Below are positions 18,765-26,503 of a stretch of DNA of 46,529 nucleotides, one piece after another. The translations under genes and the position numbers were made by a program. How positions within the stretch are numbered: the first letter of the stretch is position 1; the number at the start of each line of letters is the position of its first letter. The notes beneath the pieces were generated by a model, which saw only the letters and a list, made by a program, of their open reading frames with translations, was not told the DNA's origin and made no database searches. Origin of the DNA: Marmoricola sp. (GTDB taxonomy: Bacteria > Actinomycetota > Actinomycetes > Propionibacteriales > Nocardioidaceae); assembly GCA_025965195.1 (NCBI GenBank), contig JAOPXK010000089.1:1-46529 (forward strand). The letters run 5' to 3'.

Positions 18765-20423
18765 ATGTCTGCAACCGCAACCGCACCGAAGGCTCCACGC
18801 AGATCCACTGCCCTCAAACGCGAAGTGGGCCTGATCGGTCTCCTGTGGGCCTCGATGGGCTCGATCATCGGGTCCGGCTGGCTCTTCGGAGCGCAGAAGG
18901 GCCTGATGGCCGCCGGACCGGCCGCGATCATCTCCTGGGTCATCGGAGGCTTCGCCATCCTGGTCCTTGCGCTGGTGCACGCCGAGCTCGGCGGGATGTA
19001 CCCCGTGTCGGGTGGCACCGCGCGCTTCCCGCACTACGCGTTCGGCGGCGCCGCCGGAGCCTCCTTCGGCTGGTTCTCCTGGCTTCAGGCAGCCACCGTC
19101 GCGCCGATCGAGGTCTCGGCGATGCTCACCTATGCCCAGCACTACGACTTCGCGCACAGCTGGGTGAAGCCGACAACCGGCGTCCTCACCGCGACGGGCA
19201 TCGTGATCGCGGTGATCCTGATGGCCCTGATGGCGGCGATCAACTTCCTTGGGGTCAAGAAGCTCGCTGCGACCAACAGCGCCGCGACCTGGTGGAAGGT
19301 CGCGATTCCCTTGCTCACGATCTTCGTGCTGGCGTTCGCGAACTTCCATACGTCGAACTTCCATGCCGCAGACGGCTTCAGCCCCGACGGCGCCAAGGGC
19401 ATCCTTGCCGCGGTCTCGACCGGCGGCATCATCTTCTCCTACCTCGGGTTCGAGCAGGCCGACCAGCTGGCCGGTGAGAGCAAGAACCCACGCCGCGACG
19501 TACCGTTCGCGATCATCGGGTCGATCGTGCTCGGCATGATCATCTACATCGCGCTGCAGGTCTCGTTCCTCCTGGCCCTGCCGAAGAGCGCGATCGGCGC
19601 GACCTGGACCGATGCCTCCTCCAAGGCCTACTACACCGTGTTCACCGGCCCGTTCGCCGAGATCGCGACCGTGCTCAGCATCGGGTGGCTGGCGTGGCTC
19701 CTGTACGCCGACGCGATCATCTCCCCGGCCGGCACCGGTCTGATCTACACGACCGGCAGCTCGCGGGTGTCCTACGGACTGTCCCGCAACGGTTACGTCC
19801 CGACCATGTTCGAGTGGACCAACAAGCGCGGTGTGCCGTGGGTGGGGCTGATTGCCGCGTTCATCACCGGCTGCGTGTGCTTCCTGCCGTTCCCCAGCTG
19901 GCAGTCGCTCGTCGGCCTGATCACCAGCGCCTCCGTGCTGATGTACGCCGGTGCACCGCTCTCGCTCGGTGCGTTCCGCAGACGGCTGCCCGATGCCGTG
20001 CGGCCCTATCGGCTTCCGTTTGCCGAGGTGATTGCGCCATTTGCCTTTGTCATCTCCGGCCTGATCATCCTGTGGTCGGGGTGGACGACGGACTGGAAGC
20101 TCGGGATCGCCATTCTGATCGGCTACCTGATCCTCGGGATCAGCCGCGCCCTGAACCTCAACGAGCACACCCCCGTCCTGGAGTGGAAGGCGGCCGCCTG
20201 GTTGCCGCCGTACCTCATCGGGATGGGGCTGATCGTCTACCTGAGCGACTTCGGACCGCTGAAGAACCCGGTCTTCCCGCTGTGGTGGGACATGGTGGTG
20301 GTCGCGGCCTTCAGCCTGGTCATCTACTTCTGGGCCATGCGCGTCTGCCTGTCCACGGAGCAGATGGAGGAGATGATCAAGGAGGTCGTCCTGCCCGAGG
20401 AGGAGGGCCTCGCGACCGCCTGA
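18765..20423 (+). CDS. APC-superfamily amino acid permease
   Basis: A 552-residue membrane transporter with about twelve helices and the APC signature LLWASMGSIIGSGWLFGA in helix 1. It closely resembles the permease at 5372-7030 along its length, so the two are paralogues with probably related amino acid or amine substrates. The ATG at 18765 is chosen because GGGAGG lies at normal spacing and it avoids the 28 upstream in-frame codons that overlap the promoter. A TACGCT -10 (18703-18708) and an adjacent GTGACC/GGTCAC palindrome suggest dedicated control. The stop lies 4 nt from the convergent methyltransferase stop. Confidence 0.9.
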   Translation: MSATATAPKAPRRSTALKREVGLIGLLWASMGSIIGSGWLFGAQKGLMAAGPAAIISWVIGGFAILVLALVHAELGGMYPVSGGTARFPHYAFGGAAGASFGWFSWLQAATVAPIEVSAMLTYAQHYDFAHSWVKPTTGVLTATGIVIAVILMALMAAINFLGVKKLAATNSAATWWKVAIPLLTIFVLAFANFHTSNFHAADGFSPDGAKGILAAVSTGGIIFSYLGFEQADQLAGESKNPRRDVPFAIIGSIVLGMIIYIALQVSFLLALPKSAIGATWTDASSKAYYTVFTGPFAEIATVLSIGWLAWLLYADAIISPAGTGLIYTTGSSRVSYGLSRNGYVPTMFEWTNKRGVPWVGLIAAFITGCVCFLPFPSWQSLVGLITSASVLMYAGAPLSLGAFRRRLPDAVRPYRLPFAEVIAPFAFVISGLIILWSGWTTDWKLGIAILIGYLILGISRALNLNEHTPVLEWKAAAWLPPYLIGMGLIVYLSDFGPLKNPVFPLWWDMVVVAAFSLVIYFWAMRVCLSTEQMEEMIKEVVLPEEEGLATA

Positions 20424-20427
20424 CGGC

Positions 20428-20994
20428 TCAGCGCTTGGTGGCGATCAGGACCGACGCGTCGGGCGCGACCATCACCTCGGCGGCGGTGAATCGCTCATCG
20501 AGCAACCACTGCTCGCGGAACACGTCGACCCGACCACCGGAGATGGGTGGCCAGGACTCGCACGGCACGAAGTCGTCGAGGACGACGATTCCGCCGTCCT
20601 CGACGAGGTCGAAAACCTGGTCGGCGCCGGAGTCGGCTGGCTCGCGGGCGTCGAGGAACAGCAACGAGAACGGGCCCTTGTCGTGCAGTGTCGACCAGTT
20701 GGCGGCGACCACCTCGACCTGGTTGTCGTCCTTGAAGATCTCGGCTGCACCCTTGGCCAGCTTGGGATCGAGCTCGGCGGTGAGGATCGTCGCGCCTGCG
20801 CGGACACCGGACCGCAGCCACGCCGTACCCACGCCGCAACCGGTGCCGAACTCCGCGAGCGTGCCACCGCGCGTCGCCGCCAGTGCCGCGAGCAGCCGAC
20901 CGGTCTCGTTGCGACAGAACGACACGTAGCCACTGCGGCGGGAGACGTCGAACGCACGCGAGACGATCGCGGGGACATCGGGTGGGGCACTCAT
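20428..20994 (-). CDS. Class I SAM-dependent O-methyltransferase-like protein
   Basis: A 188-residue protein with the Rossmann-type methyltransferase motifs: motif I EFGTGCGVGTAWLRSG (about 42-57), an acidic strand end ILTAELDPKLA, and motif IV LLFLDAREP. It resembles the small catechol O-methyltransferase-like proteins of actinobacteria. No N-terminal targeting signal is present. The substrate is unknown. GAGACT on the minus strand lies 7 nt before the start codon, again suggesting a leaderless message. It is the only leftward gene before the structured leuB leader. Confidence 0.75.
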   Translation of the reverse strand: MSAPPDVPAIVSRAFDVSRRSGYVSFCRNETGRLLAALAATRGGTLAEFGTGCGVGTAWLRSGVRAGATILTAELDPKLAKGAAEIFKDDNQVEVVAANWSTLHDKGPFSLLFLDAREPADSGADQVFDLVEDGGIVVLDDFVPCESWPPISGGRVDVFREQWLLDERFTAAEVMVAPDASVLIATKR

Positions 20995-21075
20995 GTGGTC
21001 GAGTCTCGCAAATGCCCGCTGGGAGTCCAGTCGGCCGATCGCAGTCTCGAATCATGGGACATCCAACTATTTTCC

Positions 21076-21105
21076 GGGACAGCAGAGCGGGTCACTGCTT
21101 ACCCT
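21076..21105 (+). promoter_or_regulatory. Possible promoter of the leuB-region leader
   Basis: GGGACA (21076-21081), an 18-nt spacer and TACCCT (21100-21105). Transcription would begin a few bases before the leader ATG at 21115. Confidence 0.4.
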
Positions 21106-21114
21106 TGTCGAACC

Positions 21115-21162
21115 ATGCGGAAGTTCTACGTACTCATTGACCGCCGTGGCGAGGCCTCTTAA
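21115..21162 (+). CDS. Putative branched-chain leader peptide (15 aa, Val-Leu-Ile)
   Basis: A frame encoding MRKFYVLIDRRGEAS, with consecutive codons for Val, Leu and Ile (GTA CTC ATT, 21130-21138), two of them rare in this genome. The final codons and the stop lie in the 5' arm and loop of a strong hairpin. It has no ribosome binding site, but the predicted transcription start is only a few bases before the ATG. The match between the codon trio and the downstream genes leuB and ilvE suggests attenuation. Against this, leuB lies 376 nt further on and may have its own promoter. Confidence 0.5.
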   Translation: MRKFYVLIDRRGEAS

Positions 21163-21182
21163 GTAAGGCCACCTCGCCGCGG
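21144..21182 (+). terminator. Strong hairpin overlapping the Val-Leu-Ile leader stop codon
   Basis: CCGTGGCGAGG (21144-21154) pairs with CCTCGCCGCGG (21172-21182) with one G-U pair; CCT/AGG extends it inward. No T-tract follows. A ribosome finishing the leader would cover the 5' arm, while one stalled at the Val-Leu-Ile codons would leave it free. Confidence 0.55.
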
Positions 21183-21401
21183 AGTTCGGCGATGTCCGCC
21201 ACTGGCCTTGCGAATCTGCCCAGGCAGAACCTCCGCGAGCGAGTAGCGAAGCACCACCCGCATCCTTCTCTCGACACACCTCCGGTTTCCGCGCAATCCG
21301 CGGGCCGTCTCGAGGTCTGTTGCCCGGCTCCTTTCGCGGAGGCCCCTGTAGCCCAGTCAACACAGGCCTCGAGCAAGCCCAGACGTGAAGGAAACAAGAC
21401 C

Positions 21402-21527
21402 ATGTACGAGATGTACCCAGAGTGGGGCCCGGCGCGGAACGACCCGGAGAGCCCAACCAGCCACCAGGCACTGCAGGCTGCTCTTGACCTGCGAGACAAC
21501 GGCGGCGAACGCCCCGACGACAACTAG
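21402..21527 (+). CDS. Small acidic protein (41 aa) upstream of leuB
   Basis: A 41-residue frame (begins [17 protein letters not shown], ends NGGERPDDN) with GAAGGAAA at a good distance before the ATG and strong G/C third-position bias, both signs of real coding. It is hydrophilic and acidic, with a short helical centre ([14 protein letters not shown]). I do not recognise a family. It stops 11 nt before leuB, and its TAG stop is part of TAGAGT, a possible -10 for leuB. It could be a small regulatory protein or a second leader. Confidence 0.55.
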   Translation: MYEMYPEWGPARNDPESPTSHQALQAALDLRDNGGERPDDN

Positions 21528-21537
21528 AGTCTGGGGA

Positions 21538-22611
21538 ATGCCTACCGCGTCCACTCTTCCCCAGTCATTGAAGCTTGCAGTTATCCCGGGTGACGGGATC
21601 GGAACCGAAGTAACCGCAGAGGCGCTCAAGGTGCTCGAGCAGGTCACGCCGTCGAACGTGAAGTTCGAACCCACGCGTTATGACCTGGGCGCCGAGAGAT
21701 ATCTGCGCACCGGTGAGGTCCTGCCCGACTCGGTGCTCGAGGAGATCCGTCAACACGACGCGATCCTCCTCGGTGCGGTCGGCGGCAAGCCGAACGACCC
21801 GAACCTTCCGTCCGGCATTCTCGAGCGGGGACTGCTCCTTCGGCTTCGCTTCGAGCTCGACCACTACGTGAACCTGCGTCCGTCGAAGATCTACCCCGGC
21901 GCGACGTCGCCGCTCGCCGATCCGGGTGAGGTCGACTTCATCGTCGTCCGCGAAGGCACCGAAGGGCCCTACACGGGCAACGGCGGCGCCCTCCGGGTCG
22001 GCACCCCTGCCGAGGTGGCCACCGAGGTCTCGGTCAACACCGCCTTCGGTGTGGAGCGTCTGGTTCGCGACGCGTTTGCCCGTGCGCAGAGGCGCCCGCG
22101 CAAGAAGCTGACGCTGGTCCACAAGACCAACGTGCTCGTCAACGCCGGCTCTCTCTGGTGGCGGCTCTTCCAGAGCGTGGCCGGGGAGTACCCCGAGGTC
22201 AGCACCGACTACATGCACATCGACGCAGCCATGATCCACCTGACGACCGATCCGTCGCGCTTCGACGTGATCGTGACCGACAACCTGTTCGGCGACATCA
22301 TCACCGACCTCGCCGCTGCCATCACCGGCGGCATCGGCCTGGCAGCCTCCGGCAACATCAACCCCGACCGGACCGCCCCGTCGATGTTCGAGCCGGTGCA
22401 CGGCTCGGCACCCGACATCGCCGGCCAGCAGAAGGCTGACCCGACCGCCGCGATCCTGTCGGTCTCGTTGATGCTCGACCACCTCGGGCTCTCCGAAGCC
22501 GCTGCCACCGTCGAGCGTGCAGCCATTGCCGACCTCGCCAGCCGCACTCCGGGCACCACCCGCACCACCGCGGAGGTTGGCGACGCGATCGCCGGGCGAG
22601 TAGCCGGTTAA
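21538..22611 (+). CDS. leuB: 3-isopropylmalate dehydrogenase
   Basis: Oxidatively decarboxylates 3-isopropylmalate to 2-ketoisocaproate in leucine synthesis, and 3-methylmalate to 2-ketobutyrate when citramalate feeds isoleucine synthesis. The 357-residue protein has [12 protein letters not shown], the [17 protein letters not shown] substrate-loop region, the [18 protein letters not shown] metal-binding strand, and the NAD-binding [12 protein letters not shown] motif. ATG 21538 matches the family N-terminus. TAGAGT at 21525-21530 lies 7 nt upstream, suggesting a leaderless promoter in addition to any read-through. ilvE follows after 43 nt. Confidence 0.97.
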   Translation: MPTASTLPQSLKLAVIPGDGIGTEVTAEALKVLEQVTPSNVKFEPTRYDLGAERYLRTGEVLPDSVLEEIRQHDAILLGAVGGKPNDPNLPSGILERGLLLRLRFELDHYVNLRPSKIYPGATSPLADPGEVDFIVVREGTEGPYTGNGGALRVGTPAEVATEVSVNTAFGVERLVRDAFARAQRRPRKKLTLVHKTNVLVNAGSLWWRLFQSVAGEYPEVSTDYMHIDAAMIHLTTDPSRFDVIVTDNLFGDIITDLAAAITGGIGLAASGNINPDRTAPSMFEPVHGSAPDIAGQQKADPTAAILSVSLMLDHLGLSEAAATVERAAIADLASRTPGTTRTTAEVGDAIAGRVAG

Positions 22612-22654
22612 CGCCCGTTTACCAACCCCGCTATTCCAGAGGTAAGTTCAGACC

Positions 22655-23734
22655 ATGGAGATCTCGTTCAACCCTTCAGCCAGCCCTCGTAGCGACGAGG
22701 AGCTCGCGGCCGTTCTGGCCAACCCCGGCTTCGGCCAGCACTTCACCGACCACATGTTCTCCACCTTGTGGACTCCGGAGGCAGGCTGGCACGACGCGAA
22801 GGTCACGGCGTACGCACCCCTGAGCATCGACCCCGCGACCGCCGTACTGCACTATGCGCAGGAGATCTTCGAGGGCTTGAAGGCCTACCGCCACGAGGAC
22901 GGGTCCATCCAGACCTTCCGCCCCGAGGCCAACGGTGCCCGGCTGGAGCGTTCCAGCCATCGCCTCGCGCTGCCGGTGCTCCCGGTGGACGACTTCGTTG
23001 CCAGCATCGACGCGCTGGTCAAGGCCGACGAGCGCTGGGTGCCCGACGCTGCAGGGGAGAAGAGCCTCTACCTCCGGCCGTTCATGTTCGCCTCCGAGGT
23101 GTTCCTCGGTGTGCGTCCGTCCAAGCACGTCACCTACATGGTGATCGCGAGCCCGGCGGGCGCTTACTTCGCCGGCGGCATCAAGCCGGTCCGGCTCTGG
23201 CTCTCCGAGACCTACACCCGCTCGGGCCGCGGAGGCATGGGCGCGGCCAAGACCGGTGGCAACTACGCCAGCTCGCTCATCGCGCAGCAGGAGGCCATCG
23301 AGAAGGGCTTCGACCAGGTGGTCTTCCTCGACGCCGAAGAGGGCAAGTACGTCGAGGAGCTCGGCGGCATGAACCTGTACTTCGTCTACGACGACGGCAG
23401 CATCGTGACGCCCGAGACCTCCGGCACGATCCTTGAGGGGATCACCCGGGCTTCGATCATCGAGCTCGCCGGCAAGCTCGGCCACAAGGTCGACGAGCGC
23501 AGGATCTCGATCGATGAGTGGCGCGAGGGCGTCGAGAGCGGCCGAATTGTCGAGGTCTTCGCCTGTGGCACGGCCGCGGTCCTGACGCCGGTGGGCGTGC
23601 TGGCGTGGAACGGCGGCGAGGTCGGCGGGTCCGAAGGAGTCGGTGAGGTGACCGGCAAGATCCGCCAGGCCCTGGTCGACATCCAGTTCGGCCGCGCCGA
23701 GGACACCTTCGGCTGGATGCACCGCGTCCTCTGA
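22655..23734 (+). CDS. ilvE: Branched-chain amino acid aminotransferase
   Basis: A fold-type IV PLP enzyme that transfers amino groups from glutamate to 2-keto acids, forming valine, leucine and isoleucine. The 359-residue length and motifs fit BCAT: EIFEGLKAYRHEDGS, LYLRPFMFAS, the PLP lysine in MGAAKTGGNYASS, EELGGMNLYFV, and the C-terminal ACGTAAVLTPVG. TAAGTT at 22643-22648 is 6 nt before the ATG (leaderless). It follows leuB by 43 nt and could be served by both its own promoter and read-through. A kinase gene follows after 30 nt. Confidence 0.97.
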   Translation: MEISFNPSASPRSDEELAAVLANPGFGQHFTDHMFSTLWTPEAGWHDAKVTAYAPLSIDPATAVLHYAQEIFEGLKAYRHEDGSIQTFRPEANGARLERSSHRLALPVLPVDDFVASIDALVKADERWVPDAAGEKSLYLRPFMFASEVFLGVRPSKHVTYMVIASPAGAYFAGGIKPVRLWLSETYTRSGRGGMGAAKTGGNYASSLIAQQEAIEKGFDQVVFLDAEEGKYVEELGGMNLYFVYDDGSIVTPETSGTILEGITRASIIELAGKLGHKVDERRISIDEWREGVESGRIVEVFACGTAAVLTPVGVLAWNGGEVGGSEGVGEVTGKIRQALVDIQFGRAEDTFGWMHRVL

Positions 23735-23764
23735 TTAGTGTGAGCCGCCGGTTACCGTGAACTG

Positions 23765-25435
23765 GTGACTGTCTCTTCGACCGGGTCCTCCGCGGCATCA
23801 TCGGGGTCCCCGGACCTCCGTGTGGGCCGCTACCGCCTGATCACCGTCATCGGTGAGGGCGGCATGGGAGTGGTGCACCTGGCCGAGGCCGAGGACGGTC
23901 ACCGCGTCGCGCTCAAGGTCCTCCGGCCCCACATCGTCGGCGACCACGAAGCCCGGGAACGCCTCGCCCGGGAGGTCGGCTCGCTGAGTCGGATCACCTC
24001 TCCGCGGGTCGCTGAGATCGTCGACGCCGACCCCTACGGTGACGTGCCGTTCGTCGCGACCCGCTATGTCCCCGGGCTCTCGTTGCACCAGCACGTGCAG
24101 GAGTACGGCCCGCTCAGCGATGTCGACCTCGTCATCCTCGCCGAGGGCCTTGCCGATGCACTCCTCGCGGTGCACCGGGTCGGCGTCCTGCATCGCGACA
24201 TCAAGCCGTCCAACGTCCTGATGGAAGGTCGCGCCCCTGTTCTGATCGACTTCGGACTGGCGCGGCTGGCCGAGGACCCGCGGCTCACCCAGACCGGCTG
24301 GCTGCTCGGCACTCCCGGCTATCTGGCGCCCGAGGTGTTGTACGGCGACGACGCGAGTCCTGCTTCCGACGTACATTCACTCGCCGCGACGGTCGTGTTC
24401 GCGGCCACCGGTCAGGCCCCGTACGGCCGCGGGCCGGCGATGGCGATCATGGACCGGGTACGCCGCGGCGAGCACGACCTCACCGGTGTGCCCGACTCGC
24501 TGGTGCCGCTGCTGGAGTCCTGTCTGGCGCCGGACCCACTGGACCGCCCGTCGCTGGTCGACCTGCACCGGACGTTGCGCGGACAGCTCGACGCCCTCGG
24601 CACGAGCGGGCCTCGCCCGGCCCCGGCGCCCGCGAATGACCAGTGGACGGTGCCGGTCGCGGTTGCTCACGCTCGTGACATCCACGAGATCCGGATCGCA
24701 CCGACCGTCGTCCAGCCGGTCACCCCTCCCACGAGGCTGCTGGACCGCACCTCCCTGGAGTCCAACGCGTTCAACACGCACGTCGACATCGCACCCACAC
24801 CCGTCGAGCCCGGCCAGGACCAGCCGTTCCACGCTCCTGTCGCGATTGCCGAGCGACGTGGCAAACAGCGGTTGATCACGCTCGGCTTCGGCGTGCTCGC
24901 GACGGCGATGGTCGCTGCTTCGCCGTACCTCGGAGCAGCGGTCGTCATCGCGGTCGTCGTCCTGCTGCGACTGGCCTCGGTCACGTCACAACGGCACTCA
25001 CGCCGACAGGAGCTGCGCGGCCGCGCCAGGTGGTACGACGTACCGGCCTCGACGATCTTCACCCCCGGCTACCTGTTGCTCAGTCTCGCCGGCACGATCC
25101 TCCTGGTCGGCTGGGCTGCCGCAGCCGCTGCTGCGACGGCGATCCTGATGGCAGTCGGCAAGGCACCGATCGCCGGCGGCGCGGTAGCCGTCGGCGTGGC
25201 GTTCGCGTTGGCGATCTGGTGGGGACCCGGCTCGGCCCGGGTGCGGGAGATGTCGCGCAAGACCACCCGTCGGCTGTCCGGAGACTCGTCCGCAGGCTGG
25301 GTGGTGCTGGCAGGGTCGGTGCTCGTCGCGATCGTGCTGTTCGCCTGGGTGGGCGCCAACGGCCCGAACTGGGCGCCGCAGACCTCGACTCCCTGGAACG
25401 CGAACTTCGCGAACCGACTGCACAACGTCTTCTGA
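23765..25435 (+). CDS. Membrane-anchored Ser/Thr protein kinase (Hanks type)
   Basis: A 556-residue protein. Residues about 20-280 are a eukaryotic-like kinase domain with the glycine loop GEGGMGVV (30-37), Lys51, catalytic HRD at 143-145 followed by Lys147, DFG at 162-164, and GTPGYLAPEV. A Pro-rich linker leads to a C-terminal region with several transmembrane helices (from about residue 365). It ends with a short extracytoplasmic tail rather than PASTA repeats. The GTG start follows TACCGT (23753-23758) by 6 nt. All catalytic residues are intact. Partners are unknown, and its position after ilvE is not evidence of a role in amino acid control. Confidence 0.93.
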   Translation: MTVSSTGSSAASSGSPDLRVGRYRLITVIGEGGMGVVHLAEAEDGHRVALKVLRPHIVGDHEARERLAREVGSLSRITSPRVAEIVDADPYGDVPFVATRYVPGLSLHQHVQEYGPLSDVDLVILAEGLADALLAVHRVGVLHRDIKPSNVLMEGRAPVLIDFGLARLAEDPRLTQTGWLLGTPGYLAPEVLYGDDASPASDVHSLAATVVFAATGQAPYGRGPAMAIMDRVRRGEHDLTGVPDSLVPLLESCLAPDPLDRPSLVDLHRTLRGQLDALGTSGPRPAPAPANDQWTVPVAVAHARDIHEIRIAPTVVQPVTPPTRLLDRTSLESNAFNTHVDIAPTPVEPGQDQPFHAPVAIAERRGKQRLITLGFGVLATAMVAASPYLGAAVVIAVVVLLRLASVTSQRHSRRQELRGRARWYDVPASTIFTPGYLLLSLAGTILLVGWAAAAAAATAILMAVGKAPIAGGAVAVGVAFALAIWWGPGSARVREMSRKTTRRLSGDSSAGWVVLAGSVLVAIVLFAWVGANGPNWAPQTSTPWNANFANRLHNVF

Positions 25436-25472
25436 GCAGTCCTCTGAGCAAGCCTTCCGGGCCGTCCCTGGC

Positions 25473-26318
25473 TCAGGCCTGCCAGACCGAGCCGATCCGC
25501 TCGGCCAGCCCGCGCCCTTGGGCCGCGCCCGCCTCCGCTGCTGCGGCTCGCCGACCCGGATCGAGCAGGTTCGGTCCGATGGCGTTCCTGGCCGCCTTGT
25601 CAGGGACGACGCTCGCAGTGTGAGCGGCGCCGGTCCGGGTGAGCTGGGCCGACAACGAATGCCTTCGGGAGACCGCCTGCGCGATCGGCGCGATCACGAT
25701 GACCGTGGCGAACCCCGTTGCCTGGTCGGCATTCGCGACCGATCGCGCGCCCCCGTCGATGTACGTCGCCTCGCCGATCGGGACGGGCGGCCAGATCAAC
25801 GGCACCGAGCAGCTCGCGGCGACCGCTTCGATCAGCGGGACGCCGCTGCTGCGGTCGAAGATCACGAAGGCGCCGGTGTGGGCGTTGACCGCGGTGATCC
25901 GCAGGTCGCGCTCGGGCCACTCGGGATCGCCGATCCGGGTGCGCATCACGCGCATCCGGTCCGTCGGCGCCTCGGGATGCGCCTTGATCGAGGCCCGTCC
26001 GAGGCGCTGTCGCTTCACCTCGCCGTTGCCTGGCATCACCATCAGGCTGACCATCCTCACGAGCGTGCGCTTGTCCAGCTTTCCGGCGCCGAGGCTCTTG
26101 TACTCCGATGTGTCGACGGGACGGATCTGCTCGTCGTACAGCTCGTCGAGGTCGAGTCCGGTGCTGAGCTGGGTGCCGACGACCGACCCTGCCGACGTAC
26201 CGATGATCGTGTCGGCGCCGGTGAGATCGACCCCCGAGTCGCGGAGGCCCTTCAGAATGCCGAGCTCCCAGGCGATGCCAGTGACGCCGCCGCCGCCGAG
26301 GACGAGGGCGCGACTCAT
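25473..26318 (-). CDS. Patatin-like phospholipase
   Basis: A 281-residue serine hydrolase of the patatin/RssA type. It has the oxyanion loop GGGGVTG (8-14), the nucleophile elbow GTSAG with Ser42, and the catalytic Asp in YIDGGARS, giving a complete Ser-Asp dyad. Such enzymes deacylate phospholipids or related esters at membranes. No signal peptide is present. It converges on the kinase gene with a 37-nt gap and is divergent from the cimA leader, so its promoter lies within 26319-26390. Role unknown. Confidence 0.88.
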   Translation of the reverse strand: MSRALVLGGGGVTGIAWELGILKGLRDSGVDLTGADTIIGTSAGSVVGTQLSTGLDLDELYDEQIRPVDTSEYKSLGAGKLDKRTLVRMVSLMVMPGNGEVKRQRLGRASIKAHPEAPTDRMRVMRTRIGDPEWPERDLRITAVNAHTGAFVIFDRSSGVPLIEAVAASCSVPLIWPPVPIGEATYIDGGARSVANADQATGFATVIVIAPIAQAVSRRHSLSAQLTRTGAAHTASVVPDKAARNAIGPNLLDPGRRAAAAEAGAAQGRGLAERIGSVWQA

Positions 26319-26376
26319 CCGGCTGTCCGATGCGTCGGATTCTGGGACTTGCGTTTCACGCGATGGACACCTGTGG

Positions 26377-26382
26377 CAAAAT
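26377..26382 (+). promoter_or_regulatory. -10 element of the cimA leader
   Basis: CAAAAT, 7 nt before the GTG of the Ile leader peptide. TTTCAC lies about 17 nt further upstream as a weak -35. Confidence 0.5.
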
Positions 26383-26389
26383 CGACAAC

Positions 26390-26416
26390 GTGCATGCAGC
26401 GATCATCATTCACTAG
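26390..26416 (+). CDS. cimA leader peptide (8 aa, Ile-Ile-Ile)
   Basis: GTG-started frame encoding MHAAIIIH, with three consecutive Ile codons (ATC ATC ATT, 26402-26410) and a stop whose last base opens an 11-bp hairpin. It sits at the predicted transcription start, 88 nt before cimA, whose product commits carbon to isoleucine. A second frame starts at ATG 26394 and reads Ser-rich codons into the hairpin; it lacks pathway codons. Ribosome stalling at scarce Ile-tRNA is the inferred control. Confidence 0.65.
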   Translation: MHAAIIIH

Positions 26417-26469
26417 CGCGTCAGGAACCTCCTGACGCGCCAACCTCTCGTCCAACGGGGGGTTTTTTT
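26416..26469 (+). terminator. Attenuator region ahead of cimA
   Basis: Perfect 11-base arms (26416-26426 and 26430-26440; core CGCGTCAGG/CCTGACGCG) with a 3-nt loop, followed after 16 nt by GGGGGG (26457-26462) and seven Ts (26463-26469). AACCTCC (26426-26432) or AACCTC (26442-26447) can pair with the G-run. The first would compete with the strong hairpin, as expected of an antiterminator/terminator pair. Confidence 0.65.
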
Positions 26470-26503
26470 GTTGCCGCACCCAAGTCGACCGAAAGCCGAA
26501 ACG

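Larger units (their letters stand above)
20995..21401 (+). other. 407-nt non-coding region upstream of the leuB locus
   Basis: Holds the O-methyltransferase promoter at its left end, then a promoter (21076-21105), a 15-codon leader frame, and a series of stem-loops. After the main hairpin, GCGGA/TCCGC and GGCG/CGCC (around 21179-21200) offer alternative pairings, and GGCTCC/GGAGCC (one bulge, around 21327-21344) lies before the small gene at 21402. The in-frame codons in 21192-21401 have weaker G/C third-position bias than real genes here, so I read it as untranslated leader. Confidence 0.5.

Noticed and set aside
26394-26435. ATG-started Ser-rich frame in the cimA leader
   Set aside because: Runs through the hairpin and ignores the Ile codons; the GTG frame fits the pathway and the predicted start site better.
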